Part shown: piece by piece, positions 31,960 through 42,305 of the stretch
How the letters are laid out: every line of letters starts with the position of its first letter
How positions within the stretch are numbered: the stretch's first letter is position 1
Assembly: GCF_905404315.1 (NCBI RefSeq)
Contig: NC_066281.1
Span: forward strand, 11,002,001 to 11,066,000
DNA: 64,000 nt
From: Leptidea sinapis
Lineage: Eukaryota > Arthropoda > Insecta > Lepidoptera > Pieridae
Reading direction: 5' to 3'
Notes under the pieces: generated by a model
Told to the model about the DNA's origin: nothing
Databases searched by the model: none
The model's input: the letters and a program-made list of their open reading frames with translations, nothing else
Position numbers and translations under genes: made by a program

Positions 31960-33480
31960 CTAACGCCGATGACGTCACATCGTCGCTTTGTTACGGTGTG
32001 CAAAAAAATCATCACTAGGATATTATTATATTATTAATAAACAAGGGTTTATTTTTTCAGTATTACAGATTGATGTAAACGTGTTGTGTTGTGGTACTTA
32101 TTATTATTATTATCATGTTGAAAAGTCAATGAAAGAATCTGGGTTAAGTGAAATAGTATTTATTTTTCTGTCAGTACTTATTTTTCATTTCAAAATTCTT
32201 TATTAATACATGACAATACAACAGAAATGTACAGCGATTTACGTTTGAACATTAAACATGAGAATGGGTACATAACTTTGAGGCTAGGAAAAAAAAGGAA
32301 CGCCTATTAAAGAATTAACAAACAGAATAAAATAAATCACGTTAAGACAATGTATAACTGCTACAATTACTCAAATTAATTGAGACAATAACATCCAATG
32401 CGTATTATTTGAAAATAATTACGCTTATTACAATATATATTTACAATCTAAAAGTTATAATTTAATTGTGTCCATCACAATGTACATATACAAGTGTCAG
32501 TACTATTAACAGCAAAAGCCAAAACTTAAGGCGACACTAAATGCCAGCGACCTTGAGCGATTTGAGTTCACGGCTTCCGGCCCGCCATCTATGTAACAAA
32601 GCCAATATTTTCAAAATTCTTGCGTGGAACACAGTTTATATACTTACAATCCTCGTTTTTCATGACTAATCTGAATAAAAATATCTACACAAAAAAGACC
32701 AAGCTATAAGAATAACTTTTCTGAGAGTTGTACTAAAAAAATGCGTCATGCCATGCCTAAAAACTTGTTTAAATGCAAGGATAAGTGGTAGTTCAAAAAG
32801 GCTCTGGAGTGTTAACTATAACCAACAGCAAGCATTAGCAAAAACAAAAAGACTTAAGGATATGTGGAACAGGATTAAGTAGTGTTCATAGCTCGAAATT
32901 CTATATTTTCACCAAAAAAGTTGTCTAAAAACACCTTGTTTGCGTGTTTTCTGTTTACTCTTCGCCTTAACAATGAAATCTTTAAATAATAAAATAGTAT
33001 AAAGTAGGCTAAGTTGTTATAAAGCTATGTGTAGGCCTACGAAAGGTTCCGCGTACCTTAAACGATATAGATCCCATATTTCACGTTCTTGTGAGACACT
33101 GAAATATAGTGAAGAACGTTTATTAGCTATGAACGACAGGTAGACTAAGACCTACTTATCGGGACACAGGTTAATAATAATAATATATAACCAACCCTAA
33201 CGAAAATTCTTAAAAAAAGCCGTACTTAAACTAAAATTATATCGTCCACGTAAACAAAAATGTTCATAAAATGAAAACTACTGCGCCAAACTAGGTCAAA
33301 TTGTTATAGGACCAAATGGCAACTATTCCGCATCAAATTAAAGAAGAATAACGTAAATCAGATCATAAATCTCAGCGTAATTGGTCTTCATACATTAAAA
33401 AAATACCTATGGAATTGAGAACCCCTCACTTTTTAATTCGATTAAAAAGATAGGGCTGGGATTTTCATCATTTCTTCTCT
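31960..33480. other. 1.5 kb without recognised gene
   Basis: No family member was identified. On the minus strand, ATTAATAAAGAATTTTG near 32190-32210 includes an AATAAA, so a minus-strand 3' UTR is conceivable. No coding exon was found to support it. Confidence 0.45.
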
Positions 33481-33483
33481 CCT

Positions 33484-33774
33484 TACCAGTGGGAGGCTCC
33501 TGCTGCACAGGATGCCGGCTAGATTATGGGGGTGGCCCATTTCTGCCGTCAAGCAGTAATGTGTAAGCATTATTGTGTTTCAGTCTGAAGGGCGCCGTAG
33601 CTAGTGAAATTACTGGGCAAACGAGACCTAACATCTATTTCTCAAGGAGAATTTTTCGGATTTGACGGATTGACAAGAATCCTGAGCGGTACTTCATTGT
33701 AATGGGCTGGGCGTATCAATTACCATCAGATGAAGGTCCTGCTCGTCTCGTCCCTTATTGTCATAAAAAAAAAA
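33484..33774 (+). mobile_element. Family A retroposon, near full length
   Basis: TACCAGTGGGAGGCTCC to CTCGTCTCGTCCCTTATTGT and an A-run. Small deletions near the GGGTACCACAACGG and ATGTCTCAAGG segments. Confidence 0.85.
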
Positions 33775-33859
33775 CAAAACATGCTATAGCAACACCAGAG
33801 AAATTACAGGTGCGTTGCCGGCAAAATTCTACACTGTACAGAGTGTGGATATAGATAAA

Positions 33860-34060
33860 TATATTATGTCGTAGTCAAGAACGTCGAGCCAAGAGCGAGT
33901 ACGAAGCTGTTTCGGTACCGTCTTGGCTCGAGTGTAATCGGCGTGCGATGCGAGTGCGGTTGAGATCAGGCACCGGGCGAGCCGCGAGCATCGAGCAGGC
34001 AATCAGGAAAGAACCATCGAGCGAGGCGGTTGTGTCGCACGCGCTTGCCGGGAACACCAC
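33860..34060. other. CpG-rich stretch with inverted CGAGCCAAGA
   Basis: CGAGCCAAGA (33884) pairs with TCTTGGCTCG (about 33922). The 200 bp is rich in CG words such as GGGCGAGCCGCGAG and GTGTCGCACGCGC. Both strands are open for about 60 codons, but neither protein is recognised. Host regulatory DNA or an unidentified repeat. Confidence 0.3.
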
Positions 34061-34453
34061 GTTCTTGTATGAATTGAATTGTTGAATGTACCTACTTCTA
34101 CGATTGTAATGTTTGTGCCTGATTATACAATGTGTTTGTTAGTTTGTGTTTTACTTGCCGTCATGTTATATGCCCACAACAACGGACGAAGATCCTGACC
34201 ATGTGACCGGCCTTGCCCCGTTATATAGCTGTATTATAAATGAAAAGTAATGAAGCAACTTTCACTTATTACCTACGTGTAATCACAAGGCCTTGCCCGT
34301 ACGGAAATGAAGATTGATGATCGCCATGAAAATCTTTATTTTTTATAAGTTGCAAGGTTATAAAATATAAAATACAATATCTTATAATATTAATATGATT
34401 TATAATGTTTTATAATTATTTCAATGCTGACGAGGTTATGGTCAATTTATAAT

Positions 34454-34810
34454 CACGGACTAGTAAAAAAATAAGGACTCCGTGTCACCTAACATAACAG
34501 TGTAGTACCAAAACAAGCCGATTTACGTGTAAATACAAAGCCCCACGCACACACTTACACTACTACAGGCCGATAGGCGGCTATTATGAGAATTGTCATC
34601 GTCTGTGACAGATCAGTTTGTGTCTCAATAAAATATTTTATTAAATGTCGTCGCACGTTGTGAAAATGTGTAAAAACGATACTATATATGTATTTGTGGG
34701 CATATATGATTATTTAAGGGAGAAAAATTTGTAACTAGTATCCCCCAGCATAACGGTGCTTCACTTGCTAATTTCACGGCGCGGAGTCCTTCTTTTTTTA
34801 CACGTCCGTG
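34454..34810. mobile_element. hAT-like MITE, 357 bp, 8 bp TSD
   Basis: TIRs CACGGACTAGTAAAAAAATA (left) and CACGGACGTGTAAAAAAAGA (right, inverted), both continuing AGGACTCCG: 29 bp with a few mismatches. Exact 8 bp duplication TTTATAAT at 34446-34453 and 34811-34818. An 8 bp TSD with CA-start TIRs indicates hAT (P elements also make 8 bp). No coding. Confidence 0.9.
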
Positions 34811-34819
34811 TTTATAATA

Positions 34820-35115
34820 TGAAATTTTAACTGAAAGCAAATATATAATTTTTTCCTACCTCGATGAAAAGCTGTCTTTTGGTCCCTGGTACGAGGGAGA
34901 AAAGTGACAGATTCTCTCCCGGCAAGATGACTTTTGTTCCTCGTACCCGGGACTAAAGGTTTACTATAAAAACTTTCCACCCAGGTGGAGGTTGTTCCCA
35001 ACAAAAATCGTATACGCATCACGTGAGGTAAGTAGGACATTGCCACCCGCGATTGTCAATATTCCGCGTGTGAGAATGACCCACTTTTCTCCCTAGGTGC
35101 GTAATATTCTTTTTT
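34820..35115. repeat. Fold-back repeat M6, copy 1
   Basis: GTCCCTGGTACGAGGGAGAA is answered by CTTTTGTTCCTCGTACCCGG in inverse. The following CGTATACGCATCACGTGAGG and ATTCCGCGTGTGAGAATGAC are shared with 42306-42630. The shared right half suggests the fold-back sits in a larger repeat. Confidence 0.65.
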
Positions 35116-35446
35116 ACTACCACAATAATTAGTAGGTTCATAGTGGATTTGAATTCAGATCTTTTAGATTTTTGTATTTATATTATACTAGCGGACACGA
35201 CAGACGAGAGATCAATAGAAAAAGTATGATGTAGGTATAAGGGAATAAATAGGGAAGTATATAGCCATCGAAATGTGTGTGAAAAAGTTAAAAATGAAAC
35301 AAAGACATATTTCTGAATTATTTGATAATATGTAGTAATAAAATGATAAGGATTAATTAATATCGTTTTTGTGTAAATAGCTTTTACATTACCGCTTCAT
35401 AATTGCAAATTTTCTTATTAATTAAAATGGCTATAGTACGTTATCC

Positions 35447-35699
35447 AAATGTTTTGAGTTTTCTTTAGTGTTAATTCCGCCAATATTTGTCTTTTAAACA
35501 ATTCGACTGACAACGAGACTTCCCAGTCTCGTGACAGATTTTGGCGAGTCAACATGTCCTGAGGATGCCTCGTATAGAGGCGAAACACGTGTCGAATTGT
35601 TTAAAAGACAAACATTTGCGGAATTAACCCTAAAGAAAAACTCAACACATTTGCATAATTATGGATTTCCGCAAAGTAACGCCTACTTCAATAAATTTT
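35447..35699 (+). mobile_element. Fold-back element FB with 15 bp TSD
   Basis: Near-duplicate TATAGTACGTTATCC / TATAGTATGTTAGCC (35432-35446, 35700-35714) flanks it. Arms TTGAGTTTTCTTTAGTGTTA...AACAATTCGAC and their inverse enclose GATGCCTCGTATAGAGGCGA. After the second arm it carries an extra tail TTTCCGCAAAGTAACGCC...TTCAATAAATTTTT. Confidence 0.8.
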
Positions 35700-35792
35700 T
35701 ATAGTATGTTAGCCTTAAGAGATAGAGATATTGACATCGCGGATTTTTCAGTAGACCTGTATAAGATACACATTTCCACCATACATTATTTT

Positions 35793-36197
35793 CACAAATA
35801 AAATTTGAAAAACAAAATTTTATTCAACAAGTTCAAATTTTTTTTGTGTATCCTGGAAGTGAGTGTTATCACTTTAAAAACATAACATATTGTTTAGATT
35901 TACAAGAGCGACATCTCAAGTCAATTTTACTAATATGCAAATATTGGGGTTGAGCAGGTTATCAACTGTAAAGTAGATCCTGTAGATGAAGCCACAACCT
36001 GAGAGTTGAACAAAGCAAACAGAATTTTATAACGAGGCGGTACTCGAACGGTTAGCTCAGTTGGTTAGAGCACCGGCACGGAACGCCGGAGGTCGTGGGT
36101 TTGAATCCCGCATCGTTCATAAAATTTTGTTTTTCAAATTTTATTTGTGTATTCATCCTGAAAGTGAGGGTTATCACTTTAAAAACGTAACATATTG
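35793..36197 (+). mobile_element. SINE C with repeated tail, 13 bp TSD
   Basis: Exact duplication CATACATTATTTT at 35780-35792 and 36198-36210. The block GTTATCACTTTAAAAAC...AACATATTG occurs at both 35870 and 36170 (300 bp apart), so the insert is one unit preceded by the tail of another. An intact tRNA-like cloverleaf lies at 36046-36119. Confidence 0.85.
36046..36119 (+). tRNA. tRNA-like cloverleaf inside SINE C
   Basis: 74 nt. Acceptor GAACGGT pairs with ATCGTTC (one G-T), D arm GCTC/GAGC, anticodon stem CCGGC/GCCGG, T arm GTGGG/CCCGC with loop TTTGAAT, discriminator A. Anticodon loop ACGGAAC would give GGA, but position 33 is C instead of the near-universal T. It sits within a TSD-bounded SINE, so it is a SINE head rather than a working tRNA gene. 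Pol III boxes look intact. Confidence 0.4.
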
Positions 36198-36479
36198 CAT
36201 ACATTATTTTGTTATATCTCTAAGGGCTTAGACAGCGTCAAACTTCGTTAATATCTCCGAGATGGCAAATTTTTTTCCGACACATCCAACAAATATCGTA
36301 AATGTATTCAAATATCTACAAATACTTGCCACAAAATATATACTTCAACCATCTTCGAGAACCACGCTATCAATTGGTGAAAACAGCATGAAAATCGGTG
36401 CAGTAGTTTTTGAGTTTATCGCGAACAGACAGACAGAGAAGCGGCGGAGGACTTTGCTTTATAATATACAGTCGTGATT

Positions 36480-37555
36480 TTAGCCTTATTTAATTGTAAA
36501 CTATAAATATTAGAAATCAGTAGGTATTTACCTTAACTATTAGTTAGTAGGTACACATCTTGAAATATTTGCTTCTCGTGTTGGATCATTTAAATATATT
36601 ATGTTAGAATATGCATTGAAGACACTATAAATCTTATTATTATTATTATAACTAAATGCAATTGTCTTAAATATAGTAGAGACCTTGCACCCAAAGTATC
36701 CTGTGAATCTTCATTACCTTTCACACTGAACTACGAGTAATTCAGGTTTAACCATTTCCACAACACGCTGCGACAAACTGAAAAAAAGACGTCTTTTTCG
36801 AAAAAAAAAACTAATCTAATTATTTTTGAAGTTCTACTTCTTCGCATCACTATAACACAAAAATAGCAGGTGAAGTTGGTTCCTAAAATTTTGTGACGTT
36901 TGCGACATTCATTATTTTTTTGGTTCCTTCGACCATTATTAGGACAGGTAAAGGGTTAAATCCCATACAGCCGTTGTTCTTTCTACAAACGTAGAATAAA
37001 TAATTTTAATGATTTTTGCTTTGTTACGCTAAAGAAGTATAACTTCTTGCGTGCATACATAAGTAGGTACACACACACACACTTTTTTTTTAATTCTAAT
37101 TATTTTTCAGCGTACCACTGTTCCATATATAGCAATTCGAGGAAGGTAATGTGACACCACCGTTACATATGGAACCACGACGAAATCCTCACGGCTACCT
37201 TCCGAAAGATTATGCGAGGGAAAGGATGGTTAAATAAAAAAAAAATCAATTAAACAGCTCAAATTTTCCGAAGCAGTGGTAAAATGTTTGATTCATAAGT
37301 GTCATTTTGGCCTACTTGAATAAAAGGTTTTTCTTTCTTCTTTCGAAGAGGAGGAGTACGAGGATCTTGGAGGAAAGAATATAAGATAGCTCGGTGTACA
37401 GTTGCACTGCCTCCACGAGTTGCCGGCTTGTGAGAAACGGACGTAAGAGGCGTGCAGAATCTACAAAGATGCCCGCAACCATGCCAAAGTCATCCTGCTA
37501 AGTATAATAACTCAGCAACAAATATCCTGCTGATGACTGCTTGGAGTAGTAGATA
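36480..37555. other. 1.1 kb without recognised gene
   Basis: AT-rich. 37320-37500 is less AT-rich (GAGGAGGAGTACGAGGATC) with stop-interrupted frames and might be an old exon or transposon piece. No family recognised. Confidence 0.4.
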
Positions 37556-37559
37556 CGAA

Positions 37560-37917
37560 TTGATCATCATTTTAGCCGGAAGACGTCCACTGCTGGACAA
37601 AGGCTGCCCCACCAATTGATATTATTGTCCAAGTTACGTCGGTTGGTGCTGGGGCTGCTGCTTCGACTGCCGAAGACAGCAATCTTCGCAAATAAGCCAG
37701 TATCAGCGAGTCTTTTATCTTTGTGCCGTTTGTTGTCGAAACACTTGGCCGTGGGGCCCAGAGTACTATCTACGCGCCTCAACAGAGCTACTGGAAACCC
37801 AAGCGCTGGCAGCTATTTCGGTCAACGGATCAGCCTAGCTATCCAATGTGGAAATGCTGCAAGTTCTTTATACACTTCCCCTTAATGATTTAATTTTGAG
37901 TTTTAATTAAATGTACC
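37560..37917 (+). pseudogene. Retroelement L4 tail, interrupted by mariner
   Basis: Frame LVLGLLLRLPKTAIFANKPV, then LSKHLAVGP, ATGNPSAGSYFGQRISLAIQ and CGNAASSLYTSP. The AT tail GTTTTAATTAAATGTA is cut by the mariner. It appears to resume after it as TCATAGTATTGTAAAT at about 39144, as in 56195-56405. Confidence 0.65.
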
Positions 37918-37919
37918 TA

Positions 37920-39141
37920 GGTAACACTGAAAATGTTTAGAAAATGAAAAACGGCTTAATGTAGAGATTTGCCAATACTTTTATTGTTTTTCGAAGTTAT
38001 CTCCGTTCCTCTCTACACATCGTCGTATACGATGGAACCACTGAGAAAAGCAGTGGTCCATTCTTCCTTAGGGTTCTCTTCTATGGGATTTTCGTACGCT
38101 TTCACTGCATATTCAGGGCTCTTAAAGCGAATAATACCTCGAATTTTATCTTTAGTTCTTGAGAATAAAAAAAAGTCGCAAGGCGCCAGGTCAGGACTGT
38201 ATGGCGGATGACTCATTATCTCGACACCTGCCATAGTCAAATAGTCAACAGTCCGTTTTGCGGAGTGCGCTGAAGCATTGGCGTGGTGAAGGAGGATCCT
38301 GCTTCGAGGGCGCTGCTGACAACAGGCAAACAGCGATTGACATACCACTCTGCAGTAACTGTCCTTCCATCTTCTAGCACGACTGTCGCGAAACGACCTT
38401 TCCGACCAAAGAATGAGGCAATCATCTTTTTCTTTTTCCTTGACTTCTTCCTTTCTTTACCTTAATTGACCGAACCTCGAAAGAAAACACCCACTGAGCT
38501 GATTGTCTTTTGGTTTCGGGTTCGTAGCAATATATCCAGAATTTATCACCTGTGACGATGTCAAATACAGCATTTGAGTCCCCGGTGTTGAACTTATCTA
38601 ACATTTGGCGACATCTGTTCATGCCAAGGTGTTTCTCATCATCGGTTAAAGTATGGGGAATCTATCTGGTACAAAGCTTCCTGACGCCTAAATGTTCGTG
38701 TAATATTTTTTGAACTTGACTCATGCCAATGCCTAGGCTTGCCCGTATCTGCTGATATATTCAGTAGTCGCTGTTAAAGGACGTCTCTCACGCGATCATC
38801 ATTGAGATTTCTACGTCCACGCTTAAACTCGTTGAACCAATTGTAAATAGTGGCACGAGATGGGGCTTCATTAAGCAATGCTAATCGCGGCCTATCATAG
38901 CTTTGTTGTCTGAGTAAACCCACCACGAAAGACATAATAAATCATTGACCGAAAATTTTCTCGCGTTAGGTTCATTTTCACGTGTAACAAGAGTTTTAGA
39001 TTTGCCGCCAATTCACAAAAACAAATGACAAATGAATGCAATATACATTGGGTTACCGAAGAGTTCTAAAATTGGAATTCAAAAAAAGTTTTCATTAGCA
39101 ATGTTTCTAACTGGCCAGTTCTAAAAATTTTCAGTCTTACC
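37920..39141 (-). mobile_element. mariner transposon, 1.22 kb, inactive
   Basis: TIRs GGTAACACTGAAAATGTTTA (37920) and, inverted, GGTAAGACTGAAAATTTTTA (39141), both continuing GAA. TA precedes the left end; the right TA is mutated (AA). Size fits a full-length mariner. The interrupted host sequence (L4 tail) resumes just outside. Confidence 0.85.
38013..38976 (-). pseudogene. mariner transposase, multiply disrupted
   Basis: Likely start ATG at 38976 (MNLTRENFRSMIYYVF). A frameshift follows, then the helix-turn-helix part SYDRPRLALLNEAPSRATIY and NWFNEFKRGRRNLNDD. After more stops the DDE domain is readable: FDIVTGDKFWIYCYEPETKR with the first catalytic Asp; ILLHHANASAHSAKRTVDYL, where the second Asp (normally HHDNAS) is Ala; and PPYSPDLAPCDFFLF with the third Asp. 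The C-terminus is frameshifted. In intact elements this enzyme cuts and pastes the element at TA sites. This copy cannot be active. Confidence 0.9.
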
Positions 39142-39159
39142 AATCATAGTATTGTAAAT

Positions 39160-39900
39160 TAATATTATGTATAATTTTATTGATGTGTGGATTGATGCAT
39201 CTACTGTACTCGAAAACTCAAGTTTTTACGTATTAATTTACATTTGTTTATTTTATTGACTTACTCGTGTATGGCGTTGTATATTTGACGTTTGAGTATT
39301 TTTAGTAATTGAAATTATTTCTAAAAAGATGTAGCAGTAAATGTTGATTTGAAAGAGTTCTTCTCATTAGCTCAACCCTTTACGAAGTGGCGGTAGATTT
39401 AATAAGAAAAAATTGTTTTTGACATTCATAAGTGTCATTTCCGTGACCTACATGAATAAAGTGATACTGATTTGATTTGATACAACATATTACATTAATG
39501 ACGTATTTATTGGGTACATAATAATTCCGTCGTCATACACAAAAATTGATACAATTATATTGGTCTTTCTGTTAAAATGTCGACAACATATCAGCTAGTG
39601 ATTCAGCAGATTGTATAAATATATACTATAATACTATATGCAAGTCATTATCAAGTGTTGTAAATGTAAAAAAAACGTATTTTCCTGTCTTAAACTACAT
39701 CGGTTTTTATTATGCAGGTAATTATTATTTTAATTAATATTTAATCGAATGGAGAAAATTAATTGCACAGGATTCGTTATGTTTAATTAATAATTACGTG
39801 CGTTCAATAATTTGTAATTAGTAGATATAAAATGTGATAATAGTTCATAAAAAGTTAATTATTTAGACTTCTTGCGATAAAAATTATCTTAACTTAATTA
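39160..39900. other. No gene recognised
   Basis: Very AT-rich and without family members. Confidence 0.5.
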
Positions 39901-39904
39901 AAAA

Positions 39905-40172
39905 GCATAAAAGGCATTTACTTTTTCAAAATTGATTCCTTTAAAATTCTTATTGATGTCATTTCTAATATACTAGATACCTACTACTAGCGCTTCGGAA
40001 ACAAAGTGAAGAAGCGGCGCAAGAAACTCTCCCAAGATTCTTTCTTTTTGCGCTATTTTCAATAAAAATATACAATATTGTACATTCATTTCTATCGCTA
40101 TAAAATAATCACAATCTAGTCCCAGGCTGTCCGATCACTTAGATATTCAGCTGTGGAGTAATAGGATTTACG
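39905..40172 (-). mobile_element. LINE L2 3' tail, severely 5'-truncated
   Basis: Collinear with 13125-13400: AAAAGGCATTTACTTTTTCA, CTTCGGAAACAAA, ACAATATTGTACATT and GTCCCAGGCTGTCCGATCAC, ending at GTAATAGGATTTACG. It contains only the last ORF2 codons and the 3' UTR. Confidence 0.85.
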
Positions 40173-40574
40173 TATTTATTTAATTTTGCTGTTACGTCCA
40201 TAGAATTAAAATATACTATCGTATAGATGACCTGACAGCCTGATAATTGTGGCTTAATATTCAAAATACTAAGGAGCTAATTTCAAACGTGGCTGACTTT
40301 TTACGACAGTCAGTAAGAATCGGTTACAGTAACAATATATTCGCTTTCCTTTTCTATCTTGCTGTATCTCCGTTGGTGATATACTTCTCTTTCAGAAGCT
40401 TTGGAAGTCTTTACGTTAGTATATTGTAAGACTATGTTTGTTGATAATCTTATCAGCTTAATTTAAACCAAATAATTATTTATGTGATTTATTGTGGGTT
40501 TATACTAAAAATAAAAATGAAAAAAAAAAGGCTGAGATCTATCGTACTTAGACTTCACTTACGTAAAACTTAGC

Positions 40575-40850
40575 TTAGTTAATACATCCTCAGATATTTC
40601 GGACATATCACGCGACGTGGAGAGCATGCCATAGAGAGACTTGTTGTTCAGGGAAGGGTCAACGTCAGTAGGTCAAGAGGACGCTCCCCTATGCGCTGAA
40701 GAGACCAGATCAAAGCCCTAACCAATACACCCCTCAACACATGTGCCAGAGAAGCAACAGCCAGGGATAACTAGCGTAGAATCGTATATCGTTCGAAGTG
40801 ACCACGACTGCTCTGTCAAGAGTAATCCGACGAAGAAAAACAAAAAGACG
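40575..40850 (+). pseudogene. RTE-like LINE (L3) C-terminal fragment
   Basis: Frame RYFGHITRRGEHAMERLVVQ, then GRVNVSRSRGRSPMR, a TGA in place of the usual Trp, then DQIKALTNTPLNTCAREATA. The order FGHI...GRV...RGRxPxRW...REA is the end of RTE/craniata-type LINE ORFs after the RT domain. Other pieces at 44635-45110 and 53120-53440. Confidence 0.7.
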
Positions 40851-40879
40851 TGTGGCACTCGGGGACTGCCGCGGTGAAG

Positions 40880-41580
40880 CTATTGCATAGCATTTTTTTA
40901 TCAACTTATGAAATTATAATTATTTCTTTATTTTATTTATGCAGTATTTTTTTAATAAAACTAATTTTAAAAAAAGCAAACGGGAAAATACTGAGTAAAA
41001 TTTAACTTGCAAGATTTGATTACAGACAGACAACGGGACAGGTAAAACTTAATAAAAATGCTTGTCAAACTAATAAAAATTAAAAAAACGTGATAAAAAA
41101 ATAAAGAAATTAAAAAAAAATCAAGATGTACCCCAGGCTCGAACCCTGGGAACTTCTGCACAACGAGCATATGTGATAACCGCTGTTCCACGGCAACTGT
41201 AAAAACCGTGCCGAAATATCTATATACATGTAGTAAGTAAGTGTCAGGTTATTTTCGTTACGGAATTTCTGGATTCGGTCCCCACGCTCAAGGCCCGCGA
41301 TAGAAGCTATACAATAGCTTAAAAATACAGCCCTATGCAAAAGTCAAGTTCGCGTTTTATTACACTCGGCTAAGTTTTACGTAAGTAAAGACTGAGCAAA
41401 GTCTAAGTAGGCTCTATAGATCTCACCCAAAGAGTCAAAACTTAGGTAAATTTATATAACTTTAGCCTTAGATAAAAATATAATTTATTTCAGACAAAAA
41501 GGTCCATAGATAACTAGCGAGCATGTTTGTAACAATTAATTAGTACTTAAATCAGTTTAATTTTAGTTAGGTTGGTGGAG
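40880..41580. other. No gene recognised
   Basis: AT-rich with A-runs. A minus-strand frame at 41110-41340 has no recognisable domain. Confidence 0.45.
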
Positions 41581-41584
41581 TACT

Positions 41585-41825
41585 CTAACGGCCGTTCCCA
41601 ATATACTATCTACAGATAGAGATAATAATCTGAAGCTATCACAATATACCCGATAAGTCATTCTTATCGCCTTATATTGGGACGGGTAAATTGAAATTTC
41701 CATACAAACTTCTATCGCTAAGTTATACGTCATCCCATTGGCAGCGTGTACGGATAAGGTAAGTTACCGTCGCTCGATAAGTTTATTGGGACAGAAAAGT
41801 CAGCGATAGTTACGATTTTTATCTC
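41585..41825. mobile_element. MITE PQ, right end lost
   Basis: CTAACGGCCGTTCCCAATAT start, then the interior as in 25852-26164 to GTTACGATTTTTATCTC. The terminal GATAGACTGAATAT...AACGGCCG is missing. Confidence 0.7.
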
Positions 41826-41941
41826 CCGAGCGTGGGTTCAAATTCAAATTCCAAAAAAAAAATAAGTAAAGCTTATGCTTTACTTCTACTTTCCTTTGTA
41901 TTATTATAATTTATTTTTAAATGTATATATATATATATATA

Positions 41942-42276
41942 TATATAAATGAATTGCTGTTAGTCTCGAGAACGGCTTGGAAAATTTAGGTCTTGAATTA
42001 TATGTGGAAGTCCAAAGAAGGTTTAAAAGGTGAATAAATAGGAAAATGCTCGGAATTAAATAAAAACAAAAAATTTATTTTCCTTTGATGTGTCCATACA
42101 TAATTTCTATGAGAGAATTTATTGACGCACGGTTTGACAGTTCTGCTGTGAAACAATTTCATTACGACAGTAGGGTGCATATTTTACGAAGTAATTCTTG
42201 ATGTTATGATATATTATTGACAAATTGATAAAAACATAATTTTATTTTACAGAACAACGTCTGTCGGGTCAGCTAG
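41942..42276 (+). mobile_element. Non-autonomous Helitron H1
   Basis: GAATTGCTGTTAGTCTCGAG onward matches the 10451-10850 copy. 3' end CGTCTGTCGGGTCAGCTAG|T. The 5' terminus merges with a TA microsatellite (about 41924-41947), so the start is approximate. Confidence 0.75.
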
Positions 42277-42305
42277 TTATATACATTATTATCTTTATAC
42301 ATATT

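Larger units (their letters stand above)
35188..36477 (-). mobile_element. Helitron H5, carrying two later insertions
   Basis: Minus orientation: A|TCACGACTGTATATTATAAA at the right, CTAG at 35188-35191 on the left (...CGTGTCCGCTAG). Body segments match 43730-44292 (for example AAAACTACTGCACCGATTTT in element sense). It is split by the fold-back element at 35447-35699 and SINE C at 35793-36197. Without them it is about 0.8 kb and non-coding. Confidence 0.75.

Noticed and set aside
36046..36119. A functional tRNA gene (anticodon GGA)
   Set aside because: The cloverleaf is good, but it sits inside a TSD-bounded SINE, has C instead of T at position 33, and a serine tRNA would need a long variable arm.
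35793..36197. TRIM/LTR-type element because of terminal direct repeats
   Set aside because: The target duplication is 13 bp, not 4-6 bp, there is no primer-binding site, and the tRNA is present as a full head rather than a complement.
39041..39057. Right end of mariner at GGTTACC (39051-39057)
   Set aside because: A better inverted match to the left TIR was found at 39119-39141, which also gives the expected element length and lets the host L4 tail resume.
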